Shown here piece by piece: positions 1-7,223 of a stretch of 8,911 nt of DNA. This DNA comes from Cytophagales bacterium (GTDB taxonomy: Bacteria; Bacteroidota; Bacteroidia; Cytophagales; Cyclobacteriaceae). The DNA is taken from assembly GCA_020063545.1 (NCBI GenBank), contig JAGUUF010000290.1, positions 1-8,911 on the forward strand, given 5' to 3'. Made by a program: the position numbers and the translations under genes. Every line of letters starts with the position of its first letter. Position 1 is the stretch's first letter. The notes under the pieces were generated by a model. It did no database searches. It saw only the letters and a list, made by a program, of their open reading frames with translations, and had not been told where the DNA came from.

Positions 1-251
1 ATATGAAAAATATCCCACACGCTGTGCGAGAACATATAGGTTATCAGCGTCCACGGCCGGGAGAAGAACTCGCTGTACCCGGAAGGAATACTGAACTGCT
101 TATAAACAAGCTGAAAGAAACTTTCCGTGTCGGTTATCCATGTTACCAGGTCAACGCTTACCAGGAATAAAAAAACGGTTACGTTGATGATGATCAACTG
201 AACATGGGCATTGTTATACCGGTTAAACGCGTTTTTAAATTCTTCCAGCAT
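1..251 (-). CDS. Rhomboid-family membrane protein, N-terminal part (3' end outside window)
   Basis: Reading leftward from ATG at 251-249 there is an open frame of 83 codons with no stop before the window edge. It starts MLEEFKNAFNRYNNAHVQL, followed by a hydrophobic segment (about residues 18-37) that fits a first membrane helix. Further on it has RPWTLITYMFSH and then DIFHI. This is the rhomboid pattern of a first helix, a loop, and the start of the His-rich second helix (H...H..N). The catalytic GxSG serine and the distal histidine would lie beyond the window, so protease activity cannot be judged. The start lies 8 nt after the stop of the upstream rhomboid gene, so the two are probably co-transcribed and may be an old tandem duplication. 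The family call is fairly firm because of the neighbour and the motif; the substrate is unknown. Confidence 0.75.
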   Translation of the reverse strand, partial: MLEEFKNAFNRYNNAHVQLIIINVTVFLFLVSVDLVTWITDTESFFQLVYKQFSIPSGYSEFFSRPWTLITYMFSHSVWDIFH

Positions 252-259
252 TTCTTTTT

Positions 260-841
260 TTAATAATATGTACCGCCCTGACTGCGCCAGAATTTAATCA
301 AAATATAGGCCACCACAATACCGCCCAGGTGTGCAAAATGCGCAACACTGCCGCTTCGGTCCATTAAAAAGGTTAACCCGCCCATAATAAATACCAGGTA
401 CTTTGCCTTTACGGGAATGGGTGGTATCAGCAACATCACTTCCATGTTGGGAAACAACATGCCAAAGCCCATAAGCACTCCGTAAATAGCCCCCGATGCC
501 CCCAGCATAGCCCCGGCACCTCCGCCAAAAATCAAATCAATCCCCACGCTGAAAACCGCTGCACCAATTCCGGTTATCAGGTAAAACATCAAAAACCGTT
601 TTGAACCCCAGAAGGTTTCCAGTACCGGGCCGGTAAACGCGAGCATTAGCATGTTGAAAAAAATATGCATAAAGCCACCATGCGCAAACATATAGGTAAA
701 CAACTGGTAAGGCTGGAAGTAGGCACTGCGTACATTGTACAACGACAGGTAAGCCGTAACCTGTGGCAGTACCATCTGAAGAATAAAAACCATAACGTTA
801 ATGATGAGCAGGTTTTTAACGGTGGGTGTAAGGTTAAACAT
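260..841 (-). CDS. Rhomboid-family intramembrane serine protease
   Basis: This 193-residue protein has the minimal six-helix rhomboid size. Visible motifs are H54, H59 and N63 in the second helix region (AHGGFMHIFFN), the catalytic serine motif GASG at 114-117 (Ser116), and AHLGG at 170-174 with the catalytic His171. The Ser-His spacing of 55 residues is close to that of E. coli GlpG (Ser201-His254). The family cuts transmembrane segments of other proteins inside the lipid bilayer. There is no extra soluble domain, only a short charged C-terminal tail. The start codon lies 9 nt after the mutL stop, and a second rhomboid gene follows 8 nt after this stop, so all are likely on one transcript. 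The activity is strongly supported by the intact dyad; the physiological substrate is unknown. Confidence 0.93.
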   Translation of the reverse strand: MFNLTPTVKNLLIINVMVFILQMVLPQVTAYLSLYNVRSAYFQPYQLFTYMFAHGGFMHIFFNMLMLAFTGPVLETFWGSKRFLMFYLITGIGAAVFSVGIDLIFGGGAGAMLGASGAIYGVLMGFGMLFPNMEVMLLIPPIPVKAKYLVFIMGGLTFLMDRSGSVAHFAHLGGIVVAYILIKFWRSQGGTYY

Positions 842-850
842 GAAAAATGA

Positions 851-2632
851 TTATCGGTTAAAGTACGTTTGAATTTTCGGCAAATCAAGAATAAAAAACG
901 TGGGCCGGCCTTCCGGGTTATAATTTGGTGCCGTACAGGAAAATAACTGCCCAGCTATTGACTTCATCATGTCAGCCTCAAGTTTCTCGCCCGCTTTAAC
1001 AGATGCACGCATGGCAAGCGACCGGGCAAGGTTTTCGTTAAGCGGCAATGCCAGTTCGGCCTGGTTGCCTTTAAATTGCTCGATTAAGCCTTCGAGCAAT
1101 TCCTTTTCGCGGCCCGGGGTTAATCCGGCAGGAATGCCCAGAACCTGTACCGTATTCTTGCCAAACGGTTCAAACAGAAAACCGAGGGCAAGAATTTCAG
1201 GTGTCATTTCGCTAACCAGGGCATAGTCGGCCGGTGAAAATGTTACCGCCTGTGGAAACAGGCATTGCTGACTTTCACCCGACCTGGAATGCAGCTTGTT
1301 AATGAACCGCTCATACAAAATGCGTTCGTGTGCGGCCTGCTGATCAATAATCATAAGCCCCCGGCTAACGGGCTGAATAATGTATTGATTAAACAGTTGA
1401 AAAAAACCAACCTGCAGATCGGTCTCAACCTGAGGAATCTCATCAAACAATTTACTTTTGTCATCCGTACCCATCAACCGGCTGTTCGGAAAACCGGCTT
1501 CGAATAGTTTTTGCCAGTCGGCAGAAGAACGCAAAGCCGTGGGCTGAAACCGCTCTTCGAAATAAACTTCCTTCGAATGGCCGCTGTTGCCGAGTTTAGT
1601 CAGGATGTTCACATCTTCTTTAAAATCAATGGAGGGCGCCAGGCTGTGCGTGCCCAGCGCCTGCCGAACGGCCGAACGAATTACGGCATAAACTGCCCGC
1701 TCATCGTCAAACTTGATTTCAGTTTTTGTCGGGTGCACATTAACATCAATATGTTTGGGATCGATTTCAATAAACAGCACATAAAACGGGAACGAATTTT
1801 CTGGCAACAGGCCTTCAAACGCATTCATTACCGCATGATTAAGGTAATTGCTGCGGATAAACCGGTTGTTTACAAATAAAAATTGTTCGCCCCGTGTTTT
1901 GCGGGCAAATTCCGGCTTACCCACATAGCCGGTAACCCGAACCCGTTCGGTTTCTTCGCGGCAGGCTGCAAGCTGCTCCTGGTAGGAACGGCCAAACAGG
2001 TTAACGATACGCTGACTGATTTTTCCGGCAGGGAGGTCATACACCAACTCATCGCCCTGTATCATGGAAAAGGCCACAGAAGGATAAGACAAGGCAAGCC
2101 GATGAAACTCATCAACCACGTGCTTCAGTTCTACCGGGTTTGATTTTAAAAAATTTCGCCTGGCCGGAATATTGAAGAACAAATTTTTCACGCTGATGCT
2201 GGTACCCTTATCGCAGGCAACCGGTTCCTGCCTTTTTACTTCCGAAGCTTCCACTACCAGCAGCGTTCCCAGTTCGCGGTCGGCCGGCCGGGTACGCATT
2301 TCAAACTGCGACACTGCCGCAATGGATGCAAGCGCCTCGCCACGAAAACCCATTGTGCGAATAGAAAAAAGATCTTCGGCTTTCCGGATTTTTGATGTAG
2401 CGTGCCGTTCCAGGCTCATGCGGGCATCGGTTTCACTCATGCCGCTGCCGTCATCAATAACCTGTATCAGGGTTTTGCCGGCATCTTTAACGATCAACTT
2501 TACCGAGGTGCATCCGGCATCAATGGAGTTCTCCATCAACTCCTTTACGGCAGAAGCAGGCCGTTGCACAACTTCACCGGCAGCAATCTGGTTGGCGATG
2601 GAATCGGGTAATAATTGAATAACATCCGGCAT
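851..2632 (-). CDS. mutL: DNA mismatch repair protein MutL
   Basis: MutL couples mismatch recognition by MutS to strand cutting and excision. The 593-residue protein has the complete N-terminal GHKL ATPase: KELMENSIDAG at 30-40 (general base Glu31, Mg-binding Asn35), DDGSGM at 60-65, RHATSK at 76-81, GFRGEAL at 95-101, and the conserved Lys303 in VHPTK. A poorly conserved linker (about 330-405) leads to the C-terminal dimerisation domain. A likely sliding-clamp binding motif QCLFP lies at 456-460. The endonuclease motif is altered: DQQAAHERILYE at 430-441 has Gln432 where the family motif DQHAxxExxxxE has His. The usual CPHGRP appears as NPEGRP (572-577), and the Cys of the ACR motif is Met541. 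The terminal FNR matches the usual FxR ending. The gene follows the small membrane protein gene by 10 nt. The identity is certain; nicking activity is uncertain. Confidence 0.98.
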   Translation of the reverse strand: MPDVIQLLPDSIANQIAAGEVVQRPASAVKELMENSIDAGCTSVKLIVKDAGKTLIQVIDDGSGMSETDARMSLERHATSKIRKAEDLFSIRTMGFRGEALASIAAVSQFEMRTRPADRELGTLLVVEASEVKRQEPVACDKGTSISVKNLFFNIPARRNFLKSNPVELKHVVDEFHRLALSYPSVAFSMIQGDELVYDLPAGKISQRIVNLFGRSYQEQLAACREETERVRVTGYVGKPEFARKTRGEQFLFVNNRFIRSNYLNHAVMNAFEGLLPENSFPFYVLFIEIDPKHIDVNVHPTKTEIKFDDERAVYAVIRSAVRQALGTHSLAPSIDFKEDVNILTKLGNSGHSKEVYFEERFQPTALRSSADWQKLFEAGFPNSRLMGTDDKSKLFDEIPQVETDLQVGFFQLFNQYIIQPVSRGLMIIDQQAAHERILYERFINKLHSRSGESQQCLFPQAVTFSPADYALVSEMTPEILALGFLFEPFGKNTVQVLGIPAGLTPGREKELLEGLIEQFKGNQAELALPLNENLARSLAMRASVKAGEKLEADMMKSIAGQLFSCTAPNYNPEGRPTFFILDLPKIQTYFNR

Positions 2633-2642
2633 GAACGTGCGG

Positions 2643-3020
2643 CTACCGTTTCCGGAATTTTAAATAGAGGTAAAAGGGAACAATCAGAAACAAAGCATAC
2701 AATGCAATTGACCCGTAATGTAAATAAGCAATTAACCAAACAGCAAGGAAGGTAAGTACAAGTAACCGGAGCAAACCGGCTGAAGGGTCGGCCTGGGCAG
2801 TGGACGTTTTCTTTGCACCGCGAAATGAACCGGCAATGCGCTGCCGATACCCCAGGGCTTCGGCTTCCAGTTCATGTTTTTCTTTTGCAGTCATACCCAA
2901 CTCTGCACGGATACGTTCCTCACGCTGTTTACGTTCCTCTTCCACCGGGTCGTAATGCCGCGGTATGAAATTGAACCTGCGGTGTTTCGGGGTTTTAATA
3001 AATAGCGATGGAATTTTCAT
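2643..3020 (-). CDS. Small conserved membrane protein upstream of mutL, unknown function
   Basis: This is a 125-residue protein with three visible parts. The basic N-terminus contains HRRFNFIPRHYDP (13-25), a motif I recall from short Bacteroidota proteins next to mutL. A highly charged, probably helical segment runs from about 26 to 60 (EEERKQREERIRAE and similar). The C-terminus has two hydrophobic segments, about 83-101 and 104-121, ending in KFRKR, so it is probably a membrane hairpin with a cytoplasmic N-terminal region. Related proteins are, as I remember, sometimes named riboflavin synthase subunit beta in databases; nothing here resembles lumazine or riboflavin synthase, so that name should not be transferred. 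It is the first gene of the leftward set, 10 nt ahead of mutL. No function can be assigned from sequence. Confidence 0.85.
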   Translation of the reverse strand: MKIPSLFIKTPKHRRFNFIPRHYDPVEEERKQREERIRAELGMTAKEKHELEAEALGYRQRIAGSFRGAKKTSTAQADPSAGLLRLLVLTFLAVWLIAYLHYGSIALYALFLIVPFYLYLKFRKR

Positions 3021-3068
3021 GGAAACCGAAAAACTGGGCTGATTTGTTATAATTTGGACCTCACAAAA
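3021..3068. promoter_or_regulatory. Divergent promoter region between the leftward mutL set and the GH3 fusion gene
   Basis: Only 48 nt separate the start codons of the two divergent genes, so promoters for both sets should lie here or overlap the coding ends. At 3048-3056 the plus strand reads TATAATTTG. This resembles a Bacteroidota -7 box (TAnnTTTG) with one extra base between TA and TTTG, and it also contains TATAAT. I see no good -33 TTTG at the expected distance. The same AT-rich core (ATTATAA) read leftward could serve the other strand. No clear Shine-Dalgarno site precedes either start, which is normal for this phylum. The placement is firm from gene layout; the exact boxes are a guess. 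Confidence 0.4.
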
Positions 3069-6011
3069 ATGAACTTATTAGGGTTGAATTACAAAAAACT
3101 TAACGGCACGCCACGCAAAAAAGTTTGGACTTTTCTGTTGCTCATAGCCGCAACTGCAACTGGCGTACGCGCGCAAACAGTCCAAAAGCAATGGGTTGAC
3201 AGCGTGTTTCAAACCCTTTCAGTTACCGAAAAAATATGCCAGTTGCTCATGGTACCGGTAAACGCTGCCGACCAGGAGCAGGCGGAGCGCACTGCAAAAC
3301 TCATTGAAAACTTTGGCATTGGGGGCGTGGTGTTTACCGGTGGCGGGCCGGCAGGAGCGGTTAGCCTTGCCGGAAAATTCAGGCAAAACGCAAGCGTGCC
3401 CTTGCTGATCGGCATGAATGCCGAGGAGGGACCGGGCAACGTGCTGGACAGCACCATGGTTTTTCCGTACACCCTTATGCTGGGCGGAATCCGGAACGAT
3501 TCCCTTATTTACCTGTTCGGGAAAGAAATTGCCCGCCAGCTTCGGTTGCTGGGTGTTAACCTTAATTTCGCTCCAACGGCCGACCTGAGCACCGCTTTTC
3601 AAACCGATGACCTGATTTACCACACCTTTGGCGAGGATAGGCACAATGTAAGCGCAAAGGCTTCAGCCTATATGCGCGGCCTCATGCATGGCGGTGTCAT
3701 TCCTGTTGTAAAACATTATCCGAAATACGAGTTACTGGTGCAGCGGTTTGAAAAAGGTGTTCCCGTTATCACAAACGGCAACAGTAACGATGACGATCTG
3801 TTTACCCTTGAACGGTTGGTTAAAAACGACTGCCCTGCCATACTGCCGGCTTACCAGCACAACCCGATTTTTCCTGATCGCAGAAAACCCTTTACCCCTA
3901 AAAACCGGATGGTACCGAAAGCGCTGCCCATGTTATACACGGCCGATTACCTGAAAAAGAGGCTGAACTTTCAGGGGTTGATATTCAGCTATATACCCGA
4001 GGTAAAACTGGTTCTTGAAAAATACCGGCCGGGTGACTCGGAAATTTATGCCCTGCAGGCAGGTAACGATGTGCTGTTGTTCCCCGAAAACATTCCGGCT
4101 GCGGTGCGCAGGATACGCAAGGCATTAAAGAAATCGCCAGCACTGAAGGCCCAACTGGAGGCAAGCGTAAAAAAAGTTCTTGCGCTCAAGTACACCTATA
4201 AATCTGTTACACCCTATACCGGTGATACCGAAAACCTTGTCGACAGGTTAACTACTCCCGAAACGCAACTGCTCCAGCAACGCCTGGTGGTTAATTCAGT
4301 TGCCCTTGTAAAAAACGAGCGGGATGCTGTGCCCCTCACCCACCTAGACCAGCTAACCATTGCAACGCTCTCCGTTGGCGAGCGGGACGATCAAACCTTT
4401 ACCCGGTTTATTGAAAAATATGCCCAGGTAAAAAACTTTGCACTGCAACAACCGGAAGATACCGTTGGCCTGTATGATGCCTTGAAAAAATTCAGTGTGG
4501 TAATTGCCGGTATTTTTCCATACGCAACGCAACTAGAAAATGAGTATTCTGCATTGCTTGCGAAACTGAGCACCAACACCCGCCTGGTTATCTGCAATTT
4601 CACTTCGCCATCGAAAATCAAATTGTTCGATACCGCCCCGGCAATTTTCCAGGTATATTCCGATGAAGAGTTTTTGCGCAAACTTATTCCGCAGGCAATT
4701 TTCGGGGCCAGGCCTGTAGCCGGATTTATGCCGGTAACCATTAGCCAGAATATTCCGGCAGGCGCAGGCATTGAATTATCTCCGTTGCGGGTACTCCAGT
4801 TTGCCCAACCGGAAGAAGCCGGCATGAGCAACACTGTGCTTGAGAAAATAAACGACATAGCGCGCGAAGCCATTGACGCCAAAGCAACACCGGGATGCCA
4901 GGTAGTGGTGGTGCGAAAAGGCAACGTGGTGTTTCAGCAATCGTATGGATGGTTTACATACGACAATCAAACCGCGGTGAACGATCAAACCCTATACGAT
5001 CTGGCCTCTTTAACCAAGGTATCGGCTACGCTACAGGCCATCATGTTCTTATACGAAAAAGGGATCATCGACATGTATAAAAAAGCCTCTGTGTACCTGC
5101 CGGAGATGCAAAACTCAAACAAGAAAGACATCATCATCAAAGACATCCTGACCCACCAGGCCGGGCTGGTGCCGTTTGAACCATGGTACCCGTTAACCAT
5201 GAAGGACACTACGCTGCTTCCGCACTATTACAGCCGCAACAAAAGCGATAAATACCCGCTGCAGGTGGCACCCAACCTGTATGCGGCAGAACACATTAAA
5301 GACTCCATCTGGAACTGGACGTTGAAATCACGGTTAATAACCAGGCCCGATCGTACTCCATATCCGTTCCGGTACAGCGATTTGAGTTTTATCATCCTTC
5401 ACCGGCTTGCCGAAAAAATGCTTAACCAGCCCCTGGATGATTTCCTCCGCCAGAATATTTATGAACCCCTCGGGGCCAATACCCTGGGCTATTCACCGCT
5501 GCAACGGTTCAGCGCCTCGATGATAACACCTACCGAATACGATAAAACATTCCGCAAGTCAATGATTATCGGAACCGTGCACGATGAGCGGGCAGCCATG
5601 CTCGGTGGTAACTCAGGCCATGCCGGCCTGTTTGGCAACGCCCTCGACCTGGCCAAACTTGGGCAAATGCTATTACAGGGCGGGCAATATGGCGGCCAGC
5701 AATACTTTAAACCCGAAACCATTGGCCTGTTCACCAATAAACAGTTTGATACAAGCCGCAGGGGACTTGGCTGGGACAAACCCCTGCAAAATGATATAGC
5801 CAGCCCGGCTTCGTGGTGGGCATCGCCAAAAACTTTTGGGCATACAGGCTTTACCGGCACCTGCCTCTGGATAGACCCGGAGTTCGACCTGGTGTATGTT
5901 TTCCTGTCAAACCGGGTTTATCCCGACCGCGGCAATAAACTAATTAGTGCCAATATCCGTTCACGGATACAGGACGTAATTTACCAGTCGATTTTTGAAT
6001 ACTGCAAGTAA
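3069..6011 (+). CDS. Secreted GH3-like (probably inactive) / beta-lactamase-fold serine hydrolase fusion protein
   Basis: This 980-residue protein has a basic N-terminus, a hydrophobic core (about 20-32) and a likely signal peptidase site near VRA|Q (35/36), so it is probably periplasmic. I chose ATG 3069 because the in-frame TTG at 3054 lies inside the putative promoter. Residues 45-375 resemble NagZ-type GH3 (NLNFAP 164-169, TFGED 186-190), followed by a GH3 C-terminal-like region to about 570. Key GH3 residues are missing: KHFPGHGDT reads KHYPKYELL (215-223), the Asp nucleophile is Tyr308 (FSYIP), and DQEGGR reads NAEEGP (117-122). Residues 585-970 form a serine hydrolase with SLTK (Ser647, Lys650), YSD (769-771), GGNSGHAGLF (846-855) and HTG (925-927), all intact. 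In Bacillus subtilis, separate NagZ and AmiE proteins of these two families trim muropeptides, so a cell-wall amidase or esterase role is plausible but inferred. bshA follows after 11 nt. Confidence 0.9.
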   Translation: MNLLGLNYKKLNGTPRKKVWTFLLLIAATATGVRAQTVQKQWVDSVFQTLSVTEKICQLLMVPVNAADQEQAERTAKLIENFGIGGVVFTGGGPAGAVSLAGKFRQNASVPLLIGMNAEEGPGNVLDSTMVFPYTLMLGGIRNDSLIYLFGKEIARQLRLLGVNLNFAPTADLSTAFQTDDLIYHTFGEDRHNVSAKASAYMRGLMHGGVIPVVKHYPKYELLVQRFEKGVPVITNGNSNDDDLFTLERLVKNDCPAILPAYQHNPIFPDRRKPFTPKNRMVPKALPMLYTADYLKKRLNFQGLIFSYIPEVKLVLEKYRPGDSEIYALQAGNDVLLFPENIPAAVRRIRKALKKSPALKAQLEASVKKVLALKYTYKSVTPYTGDTENLVDRLTTPETQLLQQRLVVNSVALVKNERDAVPLTHLDQLTIATLSVGERDDQTFTRFIEKYAQVKNFALQQPEDTVGLYDALKKFSVVIAGIFPYATQLENEYSALLAKLSTNTRLVICNFTSPSKIKLFDTAPAIFQVYSDEEFLRKLIPQAIFGARPVAGFMPVTISQNIPAGAGIELSPLRVLQFAQPEEAGMSNTVLEKINDIAREAIDAKATPGCQVVVVRKGNVVFQQSYGWFTYDNQTAVNDQTLYDLASLTKVSATLQAIMFLYEKGIIDMYKKASVYLPEMQNSNKKDIIIKDILTHQAGLVPFEPWYPLTMKDTTLLPHYYSRNKSDKYPLQVAPNLYAAEHIKDSIWNWTLKSRLITRPDRTPYPFRYSDLSFIILHRLAEKMLNQPLDDFLRQNIYEPLGANTLGYSPLQRFSASMITPTEYDKTFRKSMIIGTVHDERAAMLGGNSGHAGLFGNALDLAKLGQMLLQGGQYGGQQYFKPETIGLFTNKQFDTSRRGLGWDKPLQNDIASPASWWASPKTFGHTGFTGTCLWIDPEFDLVYVFLSNRVYPDRGNKLISANIRSRIQDVIYQSIFEYCK

Positions 6012-6022
6012 ACCCATACTGA

Positions 6023-7174
6023 ATGGACCAGATTAAAATTGGCATTGTTTGTTACCCCACCTTTGGCGGAAGCGGTGTTGTGGCCACCGAACTGGGCAAA
6101 GCCCTGGCACAGGAAGGGCACAAGGTGCATTTCATAACCTACTCGCAACCCAGCCGGCTGGATTTTCTTAATGAAAACCTTTTTTATCACGAGGTGGATT
6201 TCCGTACCTACCCGTTGTTTGAATACCCGCCCTACGAACTGGCCCTGGCCAGTAAAATGGTGAGCGTGGCGCAAAACGAAAAACTCGACCTGCTGCATGT
6301 GCATTATGCCATTCCGCATGCATCGGCAGCGTATATGGCCAAACAGATTTTAAAAACACAGGGCGTTGTAATGCCCGTGGTAACTACCCTGCACGGCACT
6401 GATATCACGCTGGTAGGGAAAGACCCTTCCTATGAACCGGTGGTTACCTTCAGCATTAACCAGTCTGACGGGGTTACAGCCGTTTCACACGATCTGAAAC
6501 GCGAAACCCTGGAGCACTTCCGGATTACCCGCGAAATTGAAGTTATTCCAAACTTTATTGACCTGGCAAAATTCAAAAAACAAAAGAAAGATCACTTTAA
6601 GAAAGCCATCTGCCCGAATGGCGAAGCCTTAATTGTACACACCTCCAATTTCAGAAAAGTGAAACGTATTGGCGATGTGATTACCGTTTTCTACAACATT
6701 CACAAGGAAATACCAGCCAAACTGCTGATGATTGGCGATGGCCCCGAGCGGATACAGGCCGAAACCATGTGTCGCGAACTGAATATCTGCGATGATACGC
6801 GCTTCCTGGGAAAGCTGGAAGCCGTTGAAGAAGTGCTTAGCGTAGCCGATTTGTTCCTGATGCCTTCCGAAAAAGAGAGTTTCGGGCTGGCCGCGCTCGA
6901 GGCCATGGCCTGCGAAGTGCCCGTTGTATCATCCAATGCGGGGGGTATTCCCGAACTGAATGTACAGGGGGTAACCGGCTACCTGTGTACCATTGGCGAT
7001 GTGGAAGAGATGACCCGCAAGGCGTTGTTCATTTTAGATAAGAACAACCTGCCGAAATTCAAGGCCAATGCCCTGAAGCGGGCACACGAATTTGACATTA
7101 CCCGCATTTTACCGGTGTACGAAAAGCACTATGAAAAGGCAATTCAACGGGCACACCAGAAAGTTATCGTTTAG
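6023..7174 (+). CDS. bshA: N-acetyl-alpha-D-glucosaminyl L-malate synthase BshA
   Basis: BshA is a cytoplasmic GT4-family (GT-B fold) glycosyltransferase. It joins GlcNAc from UDP-GlcNAc to L-malate, the first step of bacillithiol synthesis. The 383-residue length fits the family. Visible marks are the N-terminal GGSG loop (15-18), HVHYAIPHASAAYMAKQIL (92-110), TTLHGTD (121-127), NFRKVKR (209-215), GDGPE (238-242), and the donor-binding E-x7-E pair Glu285/Glu293 in EKESFGLAALE. NAGGIPEL (305-312) follows. The HYAIPHASAAY stretch separates BshA from other GT4 enzymes. ATG 6023 lies 11 nt after the stop of the GH3 fusion gene, so the two are probably co-transcribed. The deacetylase BshB and the cysteine-adding BshC are not in the window and would be expected elsewhere in the genome. 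Confidence 0.95.
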   Translation: MDQIKIGIVCYPTFGGSGVVATELGKALAQEGHKVHFITYSQPSRLDFLNENLFYHEVDFRTYPLFEYPPYELALASKMVSVAQNEKLDLLHVHYAIPHASAAYMAKQILKTQGVVMPVVTTLHGTDITLVGKDPSYEPVVTFSINQSDGVTAVSHDLKRETLEHFRITREIEVIPNFIDLAKFKKQKKDHFKKAICPNGEALIVHTSNFRKVKRIGDVITVFYNIHKEIPAKLLMIGDGPERIQAETMCRELNICDDTRFLGKLEAVEEVLSVADLFLMPSEKESFGLAALEAMACEVPVVSSNAGGIPELNVQGVTGYLCTIGDVEEMTRKALFILDKNNLPKFKANALKRAHEFDITRILPVYEKHYEKAIQRAHQKVIV

Positions 7175-7175
7175 G

Positions 7176-7207
7176 TTTTTATGAACTTTTGCTTCTGATT
7201 ATTTTTG
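7176..7207 (+). promoter_or_regulatory. Candidate Bacteroidota-type promoter for the fatty acid hydroxylase gene
   Basis: TATTTTTG at 7200-7207 is an exact match to the Bacteroidota -7 consensus TAnnTTTG. It lies 16 nt ahead of the hydroxylase ATG in the 49-nt gap after bshA. At the -33 distance there is only a T-run (7176-7180), so that element is imperfect; a TTTG at 7188-7191 is too close. A start of transcription near 7213 would give a leader of about 10 nt. This suggests that the hydroxylase can be transcribed independently of bshA. There is no terminator hairpin between the two genes, so read-through is also possible. Confidence 0.5.
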
Positions 7208-7223
7208 CACAACGATTTGGGTT

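Noticed and set aside
1511..2618. Plus-strand open frames opposite mutL (for example 1511-1879 and 2172-2618)
   Set aside because: All MutL motifs are on the minus strand over this whole stretch; the plus-strand products are low in recognisable structure.
3054..3068. TTG start giving a 985-residue version of the GH3 fusion protein
   Set aside because: The TTG lies inside the promoter-like TATAATTTG, and the ATG at 3069 gives a good signal peptide with no loss of domain sequence.
4391..4924. 177-codon open frame on the minus strand inside the GH3 fusion gene
   Set aside because: It lies wholly opposite a well-supported coding region, has no recognisable motif and no start context, and looks like a shadow frame; the same holds for the minus-strand frames at 3209-3644 and 5489-5860.
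3069..6011. Possible defence or resistance role (true beta-lactamase) for the serine hydrolase domain
   Set aside because: The domain has YSD and HTG and a GGxSGHAGLF segment, typical of amidase, esterase and DD-peptidase-like members; the GH3 fusion also points to cell-wall work rather than antibiotic cleavage.
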